Shown: positions 25,530 through 37,856 of the stretch, in pieces
How the letters are laid out: every line of letters starts with the position of its first letter
Numbering within the stretch: the stretch's first letter is position 1
Source of the DNA: Mesorhizobium sp. NBSH29
GTDB lineage: Bacteria > Pseudomonadota > Alphaproteobacteria > Rhizobiales > Rhizobiaceae
Length of the DNA: 64,000 nt
Direction of reading: 5' to 3'
NCBI RefSeq assembly: GCF_015500055.1
Contig: NZ_CP045492.1
Span: 1,002,501-1,066,500 of the forward strand
Notes under the pieces: generated by a model
The model's input: the letters and a program-made list of their open reading frames with translations, nothing else
The model's database searches: none
Told to the model about the DNA's origin: nothing
Program-made: the position numbers and the translations under genes

Positions 25530-26645
25530 ATGAAGAAAATTGGCGTTGGTCTCATCGGCAGCGGCTTCATGGGCAAGGCTCACGCCATCGCCTGGAGCGG
25601 GGTGCGCGCTGTTTATGGCGATGTTCCCGAAATCCGGCTCGCCTGCCTTGCCGATGCAAGTGACGATCTGGCTCGCCGCAAAGCCTCGGAATTCGGGTTT
25701 GCGACCGCCACGGCCGATTGGCAGGCGCTGCTCGCCGACCCGGAAATTGATGTCGTGTCGATCACCACCCCCAACAAGTTCCACGCGCAAATGGCCGTTG
25801 CAGCGCTTGACGCCGGCAAACATGTCTGGTGCGAAAAGCCGATGGCCCCGGTGCTTGAGGATGCACAGGCGATGCTGAATGCACAGAGGCGCTCGGGCAA
25901 GGTCGCCATTCTGGGCTACAATTACATTCAGAACCCCGCCATCCGTCATATCAGGACGTTGCTCGACGAGGGTGCGATAGGCCCGGTCAACCATATCCGC
26001 ATCGAGATGGATGAGGATTTCATGGCCGATGCCGGCGCACCGTTTCAGGCCCGCCATGAGGCAGTCAACGGCTATGGCGCGATCGATGATTTCGGCGTCC
26101 ACCCGCTGTCGCTGATCCGCACCCTGTTTGGCGGTGTGGCAGAGGTGATGTGCGACATGGCAAAGCCCTATCCGACCCGCAAAGGCAAAGACGGCGAACG
26201 CGCGGTCGAGGTTTTCGACGTCGCAACGATCCTCCTCAGGCTGGAAAACGGTGCTTCCGGTTTGATGGCCCTCAGCCGCACCGCCTGGGGCCGCAAGGGG
26301 CGCATCGCCGTGCAGATTTTCGGCGAAAAGGGCTCCATCCTCTACGATCAGGAACGGCTGAACGAGTTCCAGCTCTATCTAGCAACGGAACGCCCCACCG
26401 AGCAGGGCTTTCGCACGGTTCTCACCGCACCGCATCACGCCCCCTATGACCGCTTCGTGCCGGCGCCCGGCCACGGCCTTGGCTTCAATGATCTCAAGGT
26501 CATTGAATGCCGCCAGCTGATCGGCCTGATGCGCGGCGAGCCGGGCATTGTCATCGATTTCGAAGACGGAATGAAAATCGAGCGCACAGTCGCCGCCATG
26601 GCCCGCTCCTTCACGGAGCGGCGCTGGGTTAAGGTCGACGCGTGA
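25530..26645 (+). CDS. Gfo/Idh/MocA-family dehydrogenase
   Basis: This 371-residue NAD(P)-dependent oxidoreductase has the N-terminal Rossmann motif GLIGSGFMGKAHA at about residues 6-18 and the family lysine in HVWCEKPMAP. The C-terminal domain has YGAIDDFGVHPLSLIRTLFGG, with a probable catalytic His/Asp region. It is the last gene of the transporter cluster, after a terminator-like hairpin. It is distinct from iolG and probably acts on another inositol isomer or a sugar brought in by the transporter, converting it to an IolG-pathway intermediate. The substrate is inferred. Confidence 0.87.
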   Translation: MKKIGVGLIGSGFMGKAHAIAWSGVRAVYGDVPEIRLACLADASDDLARRKASEFGFATATADWQALLADPEIDVVSITTPNKFHAQMAVAALDAGKHVWCEKPMAPVLEDAQAMLNAQRRSGKVAILGYNYIQNPAIRHIRTLLDEGAIGPVNHIRIEMDEDFMADAGAPFQARHEAVNGYGAIDDFGVHPLSLIRTLFGGVAEVMCDMAKPYPTRKGKDGERAVEVFDVATILLRLENGASGLMALSRTAWGRKGRIAVQIFGEKGSILYDQERLNEFQLYLATERPTEQGFRTVLTAPHHAPYDRFVPAPGHGLGFNDLKVIECRQLIGLMRGEPGIVIDFEDGMKIERTVAAMARSFTERRWVKVDA

Positions 26646-26742
26646 GGTTTTCCAGCGTCCAACGCCTGGCATCTGTAAATCTGGCTTGAGCGTTGCGGCT
26701 GCCTACGGCTACGGTAGGCCGACAGGGCAACAGGGGCAGCGC

Positions 26743-27774
26743 ATGAAAACGATCTTCTCTCCACTCCACAATGGCCATTCCGGCCAGCTCGAAATTATTG
26801 CCGGCGAAATCGTGCCCGGGTTCGAAAAAGCTTCGCGCGCCGAGATCATCCGCGCCCGGGTGGAGAGTGAAAAACTAGGACCGATCCTTCCGCCTGACGA
26901 GCACGATCTGTCCACCGCAGGCCGCATTCACCGGAGTGACTATCTGGCCTTCCTGCCGACGGTCTGGACGCAATGGCAGGCGGCGGGACGAAGCGGCTCC
27001 GCACTGCCTTTCACCTGGCCCACACGCGGCCTGCGCGGCGATGTGCCGCCCAAGGCCATCGAAGCCCTGCTCGGCTATTATTCGTTTGACGGCGGCGCGC
27101 CCTTTGTTGCCGGAACGTGGGATGCCATCAAGTCGTCGCACGACGTCGCCCTGACCGCAGCCGCCCTGGTCCTCAATGGCGAACACTCAGCATTCGCGCT
27201 CTGCCGCCCGCCCGGCCACCATGCCGGCGCAGGGTTCATGGGCGGTTATTGCTACATCAACAACGCCGCCGTCACCGCCGAATGGTTTCGCCAGAATGGT
27301 GCGACGCGTGTCACTATCCTTGATATCGATTACCACCACGGCAACGGCACTCAGGAGATCTTCTACGAGCGCGCTGATGTGCAGGTGATCAACCTGCATG
27401 GCGATCCGATGAACGAATATCCCTTCTTCCTCGGCCATGCCGACGAGAAAGGCTCCGGCTCCGGCACCGGCTTCAACCACAATTTACCGATGCCCGCCGG
27501 CACCGCATGGGAACCGTGGAGTGCCGCTCTGGACGACGCCTGCAAACGGCTCGCCGAGTTTGCTCCCGACATTGTCGTGGTCTCCCTCGGCGTCGATACA
27601 TTCGAAAAAGACCCGATCAGCCAGTTCAAGCTGAAGTCTGTCGACTATCCGAAAATAGGACGAAAAATCGCAGAGCTTGGTCTGCCAACGCTGTTCGTCA
27701 TGGAAGGCGGCTACGCGGTCGAAGAGATCGGCGTCAACGCCGTCGGTGTGCTGACCGGCTTCGAGGGCGAGTGA
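26743..27774 (+). CDS. Histone deacetylase-family amidohydrolase (acetylpolyamine type)
   Basis: This zinc-dependent deacetylase has 343 residues from MKTIFSPLHNGH. The class-defining motifs are RPPGHHAG near residue 155 (catalytic tandem His), DIDYHHGNG near 193 (metal Asp and His) and LGVDTFEKDPI near 284 (second metal Asp). Length and the NGHSGQLEI N-terminus match bacterial acetylpolyamine aminohydrolases rather than eukaryotic histone deacetylases. Acetylated polyamines or similar small amides are the probable substrates. It follows the inositol transporter genes by 97 bp and converges on the DUF305 gene. Confidence 0.88.
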   Translation: MKTIFSPLHNGHSGQLEIIAGEIVPGFEKASRAEIIRARVESEKLGPILPPDEHDLSTAGRIHRSDYLAFLPTVWTQWQAAGRSGSALPFTWPTRGLRGDVPPKAIEALLGYYSFDGGAPFVAGTWDAIKSSHDVALTAAALVLNGEHSAFALCRPPGHHAGAGFMGGYCYINNAAVTAEWFRQNGATRVTILDIDYHHGNGTQEIFYERADVQVINLHGDPMNEYPFFLGHADEKGSGSGTGFNHNLPMPAGTAWEPWSAALDDACKRLAEFAPDIVVVSLGVDTFEKDPISQFKLKSVDYPKIGRKIAELGLPTLFVMEGGYAVEEIGVNAVGVLTGFEGE

Positions 27775-27777
27775 GAC

Positions 27778-27798
27778 CTGCCGTCAGGCGGGCGGCAG
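27778..27798. terminator. Short hairpin between convergent genes
   Basis: CTGCCG and CGGCAG form a 6-bp stem with a 9-base loop just after the deacetylase stop codon and across the stop codon of the convergent DUF305 gene. No T-tract is present, so its action as a terminator is uncertain. Confidence 0.3.
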
Positions 27799-28266
27799 AT
27801 CGGGGGCGTCGGCGGGCTGCGGATTGGCCTCAAGGTCGCTGATCAAGCTCTCCATCTCGCCGATCTCGCGCACCTGCGCCTCGATGATGCCGTCTGCCAT
27901 CTTGCGGACGCGCGGGTCGCTGATATGGGCGCGGCGACTTGTCATGATGGCGATCGAGTGGTGCGGGATCATCGCTTTAAGATAGGAAACGTCATCGACG
28001 GTTTCCTGGCTCCGGATCAGCCAGAGCGAGCCCACGAAGACAAGGATGGCGGTCACAAAGATGGCCATGTTTGCCGCGCTGTTCCGATACATACCGAGCA
28101 TAAAGGCCAGCATGATGATTGCCATCACGGCACCCATCAGGAGTGCCATCCACGCCCGCGTTTGGCTGAACCAGATGTGGTCGATCGCGTAGGTGTTCAA
28201 ATACATGAGCGCAAACATCACCAGTGTTGAGGTCGCGATCATGATAGTGAAGCGGGCGTAGGACAT
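27784..28266 (-). CDS. DUF305-domain membrane protein
   Basis: The 160-residue protein has three hydrophobic segments (about residues 5-26, 37-58 and 66-84) followed by a DUF305 domain with SYLKAMIPHHSIAIMTS near residue 94. This histidine-containing motif is typical of the family, often found near copper-handling or oxidative-stress genes. No metal transporter is adjacent here. It is monocistronic, with 57 bp separating it from the P450 gene behind it on the same strand. The biological role is not known. Confidence 0.85.
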   Translation of the reverse strand: MSYARFTIMIATSTLVMFALMYLNTYAIDHIWFSQTRAWMALLMGAVMAIIMLAFMLGMYRNSAANMAIFVTAILVFVGSLWLIRSQETVDDVSYLKAMIPHHSIAIMTSRRAHISDPRVRKMADGIIEAQVREIGEMESLISDLEANPQPADAPDLPPA

Positions 28267-28323
28267 GGTTGGGCTCCAGCTTGGTGAACTGGGCCAACGC
28301 AGGGAAACCGCGATTGTTCCGCC

Positions 28324-29691
28324 TTACCGGGGGCTCACCACCATCGGCAGGCCGCCTTGCGGCTGGGTGGTCAGCTTTTGCACCGGCCAGGGCTTCGTCT
28401 CGGCCGTGACGTCAAAGCGGAAACGCGACAGCAGAACCGCAAGCGCAATCACCGCCTCCTGCATCGCAAAGCTTGAGCCAATGCAGACGCGCGGTCCTGC
28501 CCCGAACGGCAGATACTGGAAGCGGTCGATCTTGTCCCGGTTTTGCGGATGAAAGCGTTCCGGCAGAAAAGCATTTGGCTGGTCCCAGAGCTTTCGGTGG
28601 CGGTGCACCGTCCACGGCATCACCAGTACCGCGGCGTGTTTTGGCAGCGTCAAACTCTTGTAGGTGTCGGTCTCGATAGGCTCGCGGTTGATCGATGGCG
28701 CCGGCGGGTAGAGCCGCAGCGTCTCCTCGAAGGCAGCCCGTGTCAGCGGCATCGCGTCCAGCCATTTGGCGGGATCGGGCTCGCGCGCCATCACCATGTC
28801 GATCTCGGCCTCGACGATGGCGCGTTCCCACGGTGCCTCGGCCAGGCAATAGAGTGTCCAGCCCAGCGCCCGCGCCGTAGTCTCGTGTCCGGCGCCGATG
28901 AAGGTGATGATGTTGTCTTCGATCTCTGCGCGTGTCAGCCCGTCCGGTCCTTCGGCACGCAGCAAAAGCGTCAAGAAATCCTCAGGAACGTCCCGCGCCG
29001 AGCGCATGCGCTGTTCGCGCATGGCAACCGTGTCGGTCACGACCTTGCGGAAGAACGCCATGGTCTTTCGCCCCCGCAGCCGCGTCAGTCTGGGCAGCCA
29101 TGCCGGCGCGCGCAACAGGTCGAGCGGATCAACCCGCCCCATTGTCTCGAACAGATGCTCGATCTGGTTGGCAAACTCGTCCTGCCCGCCTGCAATTTCG
29201 CCCGAAAACAGCGTCTCGGCAAGAATGTCATAGGTGAGCAGCGTCATGTCGTGGGCCAGATCGACAGGGGCGGCAACGCCTTCATATTTGTCGGCAAATG
29301 CCTGTGTTCGCTTGAGCATGGCTTGTGCAAAGCCGAAAATGTGGCGCGGTGTGAATACCGGAGCCATCGCCTTGCGCGACCTTTTCCAGACGTCGCCCTC
29401 GGCGGTCAGCAGCCCATCGCGCAGGATCGGCCGCAGCAACAGCTGGCGCACCGTGGCCATCTTGTAGTTTTTGGCGTTGTCCACCAGCACATGGCGAATA
29501 AGCCCCGGATCGTTGGCGATGATCAGCCGCCCGCCAACCCCGTTCACGGAAATCCACGGCTCATTGTACGAAGGCTCTCCCCACAGCTCCAGCGGATTGC
29601 GGTAGACGATGCGGATCATCTCCAGCGTCGAGGGCGGGCTATTGCGCGGTGTGGGCGCAGGCGGCACGAACGGGGCGGGCTTGGAATCCAT
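28324..29691 (-). CDS. Cytochrome P450
   Basis: This heme-thiolate monooxygenase has 455 residues from MDSKPAPFVPP. The I-helix oxygen-activation motif is AGHETTA, the K-helix ExxR is EETLR, and the heme-binding loop is FGAGPRVCIG with the proximal Cys at about residue 403. There is no membrane anchor or fused reductase, so it is a soluble class I type that needs separate ferredoxin and reductase, neither of which is nearby. The substrate cannot be predicted from context. Confidence 0.93.
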   Translation of the reverse strand: MDSKPAPFVPPAPTPRNSPPSTLEMIRIVYRNPLELWGEPSYNEPWISVNGVGGRLIIANDPGLIRHVLVDNAKNYKMATVRQLLLRPILRDGLLTAEGDVWKRSRKAMAPVFTPRHIFGFAQAMLKRTQAFADKYEGVAAPVDLAHDMTLLTYDILAETLFSGEIAGGQDEFANQIEHLFETMGRVDPLDLLRAPAWLPRLTRLRGRKTMAFFRKVVTDTVAMREQRMRSARDVPEDFLTLLLRAEGPDGLTRAEIEDNIITFIGAGHETTARALGWTLYCLAEAPWERAIVEAEIDMVMAREPDPAKWLDAMPLTRAAFEETLRLYPPAPSINREPIETDTYKSLTLPKHAAVLVMPWTVHRHRKLWDQPNAFLPERFHPQNRDKIDRFQYLPFGAGPRVCIGSSFAMQEAVIALAVLLSRFRFDVTAETKPWPVQKLTTQPQGGLPMVVSPR

Positions 29692-29737
29692 ACGCGCAAT
29701 GTAGGGTGCGCGGGCGTTGGCGTCCAACGCGCAGGGA

Positions 29738-30550
29738 TTATTTCATCGATACGGCCTGCCCCGTGGCAAGCCAGCCTGCAACCAGGTCTGCGTCCATCCG
29801 GTCAAGCCCGTGCCCGGCGGCGATCTGGTGGGCCTCGACGCGCGCACCGTTTTTTCGCAGCAGACGCTCCAGCGTGGGCGCATAGCGCGCGTAAAGCCCG
29901 TCATCCTTGCCCGCAACGACCAGAAAGTCAGCAGCGGCGAGTGCTGCAACCGGCGGCTTTTCCAGCACCGGCATGGAACGCAGCAGTGCCGCCCGCTGCA
30001 CCAGCGCCGGATGCAGGAGAGCCAGCGCGGCGACCAAATTCGCCCCGTTCGAATAGCCCACGAACACTGTGTTTGCCGGCGCCAACCCATAGGCAGCCGA
30101 CGCCTTGCGCATGAACGTGGCAAAAGCGTCTGCCTCACCGCGGATATCATCCTGATCAAAACGCACCGGTGTCACCCGGCGATACCAGCGCGTCACCCCG
30201 TCCTGCACCACGCGCCCGCGCACGGCCAGCAAAGCAGCACCCGGTGCCGCCTCTCGCGCCAGCGGCAACAGCATCGCCTCATCGCCACCGGAACCATGCA
30301 GCAGCACCAGTGTCAGCGCGGATTTGGTCGCCGAGGGGTGATACTCATGGATAAATCCATCCAGTTGCGCTTTCACATGCGGGGTTTGTGCCATCGCCTT
30401 CGTGCCTTTGGCCTGTTTGCGCGCCGTGAGGGGTTCGACGGAAGCGAGTGCGACGCTTTCGGCTTCTGCAGCCGCGGCGAAATTAGATGCGGCCAAGCTC
30501 AGCGCGGTGGCCACGATGAGAAGCGCGGTGAAAGAGGAACGGATCGCCAT
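29738..30550 (-). CDS. Alpha/beta hydrolase (carboxylesterase/phospholipase type)
   Basis: The catalytic part has LVLLHGSGGDE (oxyanion region), the nucleophile elbow FVGYSNGANLV, an Asp in VVAGKDDGLYAR and a His in AAGHGLDRMD, a full catalytic triad of the PF02230-type esterases. With the start at 30550 (MAIRSSFTALLIVATALSLA) the 270-residue protein has a signal peptide ending near AAAA-EA, so it would be exported. A shorter start at 30397 (MAQTPHVKAQ) would make a cytoplasmic enzyme. The signal-peptide-like composition favours the longer form. It lies 46 bp upstream of the P450 on the same strand. Confidence 0.8.
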   Translation of the reverse strand: MAIRSSFTALLIVATALSLAASNFAAAAEAESVALASVEPLTARKQAKGTKAMAQTPHVKAQLDGFIHEYHPSATKSALTLVLLHGSGGDEAMLLPLAREAAPGAALLAVRGRVVQDGVTRWYRRVTPVRFDQDDIRGEADAFATFMRKASAAYGLAPANTVFVGYSNGANLVAALALLHPALVQRAALLRSMPVLEKPPVAALAAADFLVVAGKDDGLYARYAPTLERLLRKNGARVEAHQIAAGHGLDRMDADLVAGWLATGQAVSMK

Positions 30551-33376
<2,826 letters not shown>

Positions 33377-33380
<4 letters not shown>

Positions 33381-35386
33381 GCCTCCTGTTTGGTCTTGCT
33401 CTTGCCCTTGGCGGCTTTCGCGGCCGGTGATGCTTTGGATGGCTTTCGGGTTCGCCGCGAAAGCAGTCGGCGCGCCGTCGCCTTGACTGCCACTGCCGGC
33501 TCGTTTGAAAGGGCGCCGGCAACCGCGCCGGCCATCGTGTAGGCGACAAAATCCGCACCAATGGTGGACGGCTGAATTTCGGCGGCAGACTGTTCATTGG
33601 CCGGACGCCAGAACGCAGCCCCCACCCGCAATCCTTTGGCCGCACGCTTCAGGCGTCGCACGGAATAACGCGCATGGCTGCGTGAATCGGCGTTGAGATA
33701 GGCTATAACCACGGCGTGTACGTCGGTGAGATCCAGCCTTCCGACGCTGCCAACAGCAATCGCCGCCGTTTCAAGCAGCCGCGCATTGGCGCCATGCGCG
33801 GTCAGGACCTGAGCCAGCATTGCTGCGGATGCTTCGTCCAGTTCGCCGCGCCCACCAACACACAGCACGGTCTTGCCCGTGCCATCGGGCAGTTCGTCGC
33901 CATCTGCCAGCTCCTCAGCCTCGTCATCATCCTCTTCCGCCGCTTCCTCGTCGGCATAGTCCTCGAGATTGTCGACAAGCGTCATTGCACCGGTGGCCAC
34001 GCGCTGGCGGCGTTCTGCATCCATCACGCCGCGCGCCCGATCCTGTTCGCCAAGCGCCAGCGCCGGTATCGCCACAGTCTCGTAGAAAGCCACCAGGTCA
34101 TTGTCGTCGGTATCGAGAAACTCCTCGGCACGGTCGGTTGCCTCGGCCGGGTCGCCGGCCAACAGGCGCTGATAGAGCGCTTCATAGGGTTCCAGCACCG
34201 GTTCGCTGCCAAACAGGACGTCCAGAAATGCAAATTGCGGAACATGCCGCCCAAGCACGACAAGGCACACGGTGAGGGGCGTTGACAGAAGCAATCCGAG
34301 CGGTCCCCAGAGCCAGGTCCAGAAAATGGCGGAAACAATAATGGCGAGCGGTGAAAGGCCAGTGCGAGACCCATACAGCCAAGGTTCGATGGCATTGTTG
34401 CTGATCAGTTCGACGGTCAGGAACAATGCGACCGTCCAGGCCAGCATGGTCCAGCCCGGATCGACAGCCAGCGCCAGGACCAGAGGAAAGACGGCCGCGA
34501 TGACGGGACCGATATAGGGGATGAAACGCAGCACCAGCGCCAGCATGCCCCACAACATGGCATTGGGGACGCCGATGAGCCAAAGCCCGATGCCGATGGG
34601 CAACGCGTAGGTCACATTCACGATCAACTGCATCAACAGATATTGCCCGACCCGCTTGCCAGCGTCCTGCAGCGCCTCGGTGGTACGGTGCAGATCGTTG
34701 GCGCCAACAAGGCGGATGAAGCGATCACGCAAATCTTCGCGGTTCATCAGCATGAAAATAACCACGACGATGATGATGCCGCCGGTGGCAAGCGGTGCAA
34801 TCAGCGGGCCAATGATCGTTTTGAGCAGCTCTAGGGGCTTCAATGCCGGCTCGACCACCTCCACAGGAAGCGGTTTGACCTTGGGCTCGTCCGCTCCGGT
34901 AGACGGCCCGTTGGAATCAGGCTTGTCCTCCTCCTTGCTCTGGATCTCGGTGCCCAGCCGTTCAACCAGACGCGTGACCCGATTGACGACGCTTTCGCCG
35001 ACATTGGCTTCCTTGACCACACGCACTTTGGCTTCAATATTGGATTGATAGTACGGCAGATTGCCAGCGAGCACTCCCAGCTGCATGGCGACAATTGTTG
35101 CGAAAAGGGCGATGGCTCCAAATGCCGAAATAACCACAAATACAACCGCCACCGGGCGCGGTAGCCGCCACCGGCGCAGCCATGAAACAACCGGCGCCAG
35201 CGCAAAGGTCAGTAGGACCGCGACAGCCAGTGGCAGAAAAATATCCCGTCCGAAGTAAAGCGCCGCAACGGTGGCGGCGACGGTGATCAAAGTGGGAGAG
35301 TTGAGGGCAGGTGTATTCTGCGGCATTGCCTGGGGGCGGATGCTTCGTGCGCCTTGGCCATTAGTCTCGGCCTTGGATATGGTCAT
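33377..35386 (-). CDS. AI-2E family (PerM/TqsA) permease with long C-terminal extension
   Basis: The N-terminal 380 residues form an AI-2E-family membrane protein with about eight segments and the family core FIPYIGPVIAAVFPLVLALA. The start at 35386 (MTISKAETNG) has GGAAGG 9 bases upstream; the long open frame before it is not supported. The remaining roughly 290 residues are soluble and unusual: an acidic run near residue 478 (DEEAAEEDDDEAEE), an ADGDELPDGTGKTVLC segment, a Rossmann-like region and a lysine-rich tail. The family name does not prove autoinducer transport; members also include ion antiporters. Confidence 0.85.
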
Positions 35387-35513
35387 GGGCAGCACCTTCC
35401 AGACATGCGACCCAGGTGGCGCGTCAGTAAACACAATGTCCGGCGGGCGATTTTGTTCCGTCACAATGGCCAAGTTTTGACCGGTCACCGAACCCGCGGT
35501 CAATGTCGGCCAG

Positions 35514-36827
35514 CTACCGCGAGCTTCCCCCGTGGAGGTCGTCGATGAAGAAGGCGTGAGCATGCCTGTTGCCCTCCGTTGCTTCGCCCTCGTTCCAATG
35601 CGGATGGCTGGCAGGCAACCCATCATGGGAATGCGCGACGATCTCAGGATCAACCACCGGCCATAGCCATGAGGCGACCGCTACAGCGCTCCCCGCAATC
35701 AACGCCAGGACAATGGATGTTGCGGGGAGCCCGAACGTGGCCCCTGCCCATCCGGCAAGCGGATAGGTGACAAGCCAGCAGGCATGGGAGAGAGCGAACT
35801 GCGCGGCAAACAGCGCAGGACGGTCCTCCGGGTGTGAGGACCGGCGCAGAAGCCTGCCAGACGGCGTCTGCGCCATCGAGTAGCCAGCGCCGATCACAAA
35901 CCAGAGCGGCAACAGCCACCCGTAAGAAGGAACAGCTGAAACAGCAATTGTCGCCACTGCCAGGACCGACGCGCCAGCCAACATGGCTGTGCGGTCGACG
36001 ATGGTGTCGAGAAGCCGGGGTAACACCAGAGCCACCAGCATGGAGCCTCCACCAAACGAGGCCAAGGCCAGCGCGGTGTCGCTTTGGCCGAGGCCAAAGA
36101 TCCCCTGCACATAGACGACAGTGTTGACGATCACCAGCGCGCCAGCCGCCGCGACTGCCATGTTGATCGCCAGCAGACCCCGCAGGCGCGGTGTGGCGAG
36201 GTAGATGCGGATACCCCGCGTCGTTCGGTCATAGATGCCGCGCTTCGTGGTCGACTTCGGGCTAGGCAGGACCACCGAGACTACCAGCGACGCCGAGATC
36301 AGGAAGCCGATCACTGTTCCGGCGAATAGGTTGTGGAAGGAAATGACGGTCAGCAGTGCTGCTGCCAGGATCGGGCTGGCAACGTTTTCGAGATCGTAGG
36401 CCAGTCGGGTGAGCGAAAGCGCGCGGGTATATTCCTTCTCGTCAGGCAGCACGTCCGGAATGGTCGCCTGGAAAGTCGGAGTGAAAGCGGCGGATGCCGA
36501 CTGGAGCACGAAGATCAGGATGTAGATTTGCCAGATTTCTGTAACGAAGGGCAGGAACAGCGCCACACCCGCCCGCATAAGGTCGAGCGCGACCAGCATG
36601 GCGCGCCGCGGCACGCGCTCCGCAAACGCAGATGCGACAGGCGCGACGCCCACATAGGCAATCATCTTTATGGCAAGCGCGGTGCCGAGTACGGCACCGG
36701 CACTTTCCCCCGCAAGCTCAAAGGCGAGCAGTCCCAGCGCGACGGTCAGCAATCCAGTGCCGAGAAGCGCGATCACCTGCGCGGCGAACAGGTGGCGGTA
36801 GGTGCGATTTGAAAGGATCTGGAGCAT
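35514..36827 (-). CDS. MFS exporter, NreB-like, with histidine-rich C-terminus
   Basis: This 437-residue major-facilitator protein has twelve predicted segments and belongs to the MFS_3/NreB-like group (MLQILSNRTYRHLFAAQVIA, with PRRAMLVALDLMRAGVALF). The tail after the last segment contains histidines in AHSHDGLPASHPHWNE and RHAHAFFIDDLHGG, a hallmark of NreB nickel exporters. The start overlaps the stop codon of a CsoR/RcnR-type repressor pseudogene (TGATG), so the two were an operon. Nickel or cobalt efflux is the probable role, inferred from the tail and the neighbour. The gene is intact. Confidence 0.82.
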   Translation of the reverse strand: MLQILSNRTYRHLFAAQVIALLGTGLLTVALGLLAFELAGESAGAVLGTALAIKMIAYVGVAPVASAFAERVPRRAMLVALDLMRAGVALFLPFVTEIWQIYILIFVLQSASAAFTPTFQATIPDVLPDEKEYTRALSLTRLAYDLENVASPILAAALLTVISFHNLFAGTVIGFLISASLVVSVVLPSPKSTTKRGIYDRTTRGIRIYLATPRLRGLLAINMAVAAAGALVIVNTVVYVQGIFGLGQSDTALALASFGGGSMLVALVLPRLLDTIVDRTAMLAGASVLAVATIAVSAVPSYGWLLPLWFVIGAGYSMAQTPSGRLLRRSSHPEDRPALFAAQFALSHACWLVTYPLAGWAGATFGLPATSIVLALIAGSAVAVASWLWPVVDPEIVAHSHDGLPASHPHWNEGEATEGNRHAHAFFIDDLHGGSSR

Positions 36828-37095
36828 CAGAGGTACTTTACGATCTCTTTGAATTCGTCGACCGAACCACGCATTTCGCGCGGCAATGGGCCAATGGTCT
36901 CTTCAAGGCAGTGGTCGAGATGATCATGGATGATACTGCGCTACGCCTTCTCCACCGCATGAAGCTGTTGTGCGATATCGAGGCATGATCTGTTTCGATC
37001 ATAGCGATGACGCTGCGCAGGTTTCCCTCGGCGCGCTTGAGGCGCTTGAGGCGCTTGATGACGTCGGGATGAGAGGCGTGGTGGCTTTCAGACAT
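36827..37095 (-). pseudogene. Degraded CsoR/RcnR/FrmR-family metal-sensing repressor
   Basis: The first 37 or so codons read as a repressor N-terminus (SHHASHPDVIKRLKR, RAEGNLRSVIAMIET). A one-base loss near 36985 shifts the frame just before the conserved CLDIAQQLHAVEK, which continues in another frame. That frame then hits TAG at 36941-36943 where about four codons seem missing, and resumes with HDHLDHCLEETIGPLPRE and DEFKEIVKYL to a TGA overlapping the exporter start. A 9-bp in-frame duplication (GCGCTTGAG on the plus strand, 37033-37050) adds an extra RLK near the N-terminus. Cys and His residues expected for metal binding survive only as fragments. Several lesions argue for true decay rather than one sequencing error. 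Confidence 0.88.
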
Positions 37096-37103
37096 CGAAA
37101 ACC

Positions 37104-37122
37104 TATCCCCCGCGAGAGGATA
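37104..37122. promoter_or_regulatory. Candidate metal-repressor operator
   Basis: TATCCCCCGCGAGAGGATA has inverted ends (TATCC and GGATA) around a C-tract, resembling the AT-flanked G/C-tract operators of RcnR and related sensors. It ends 9 bp upstream of the repressor pseudogene start. If the repressor is dead, this site has probably lost its cognate protein unless a paralogue elsewhere binds it. Confidence 0.45.
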
Positions 37123-37223
37123 CCGTCAAGTGAGGATTACACCGCCGGACGCTCGACGTATCGGCCAGTGGTCCATCCGATATTGGCAATTGCATTTATC
37201 GGCGCACTATCTCACCATTCGCC

Positions 37224-37856
37224 ATGAATCCGATCCTGCTTCTCGACTATTCCGGTGTCGCGGTGTTTGCCGCGACGGGCGCTCTGGCCGCCTCGCGCAA
37301 AGAGATCGATATTATCGGTTTTCTGTTTCTGGCCGGCGTCACCGGCGTCGGCGGTGGCACCTTGCGCGACATGATCCTTGGCATTCCAGTGTTCTGGGTC
37401 GTCAATCCTGATTACGTCTTCATCTGCGCAGCCGTCGCCATCGGCGTCTACTTCACTGCCCACCGTATGGAATCACGCTATGTCCTGCTGCTCTGGCTCG
37501 ATGCCATCGGGCTCGCCGCCTTTTCGGTGATGGGGGCAGCCAAGGGGCTTGTGGTCACCGGCTCCGCGCCAGTCGCCATCATCATGGGCGTGCTGACAGC
37601 CACGTTTGGCGGCATTTTGCGCGACCTGCTGGCGGGCGAGCCGTCAGTGCTGCTCCGGCCCGAAATCTATGTCACGTCGGCTTTGGCAGGTGCAGCTACC
37701 TTCACACTTCTGGATTTAGCCGCGCTGCCAAGCCCGTTTGCCGCTATGATTGCTGTGGCAGTCGCCTTCCTGGTGCGTGGCGGCGCGCTGAAATATGGTT
37801 GGAGCTTCCCGCCCTATAAGAGCCGGCCCGGTCGCCGGCCCGAAGATATCCGCTAG
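37224..37856 (+). CDS. TRIC/YicG-family trimeric cation channel protein
   Basis: The 210-residue protein has seven hydrophobic segments and the duplicated family motif: GGGTLRDMILG near residue 48 and GGILRDLLAGE near residue 132. These glycine-rich kinks line the pore in prokaryotic TRIC channels, which pass monovalent cations. It is divergent from the metal-exporter genes and overlaps the convergent adenosine kinase by 4 bp. The fold assignment is firm; the physiological ion is unknown. Confidence 0.88.
   Translation: MNPILLLDYSGVAVFAATGALAASRKEIDIIGFLFLAGVTGVGGGTLRDMILGIPVFWVVNPDYVFICAAVAIGVYFTAHRMESRYVLLLWLDAIGLAAFSVMGAAKGLVVTGSAPVAIIMGVLTATFGGILRDLLAGEPSVLLRPEIYVTSALAGAATFTLLDLAALPSPFAAMIAVAVAFLVRGGALKYGWSFPPYKSRPGRRPEDIR

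Noticed and set aside
26743-27774. Recent acquisition of a eukaryotic histone deacetylase
   Set aside because: Length and N-terminal motifs match bacterial acetylpolyamine aminohydrolases, and base composition does not differ from neighbours.
28543-30114. 523-residue open frame on the plus strand across the P450 and hydrolase genes
   Set aside because: It is antisense to a P450 with all catalytic motifs and has no recognisable domain; it is a GC-bias shadow.
27784-30550. DUF305, P450 and hydrolase as one biosynthetic gene cluster
   Set aside because: No ferredoxin, synthase or transporter is associated, and the three genes share only direction; there is no evidence for a common pathway.
36838-37095. 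An intact 85-residue basic protein at the repressor locus
   Set aside because: After residue 37 it leaves the conserved frame; the expected repressor sequence continues in another frame, so this is a frameshift product.
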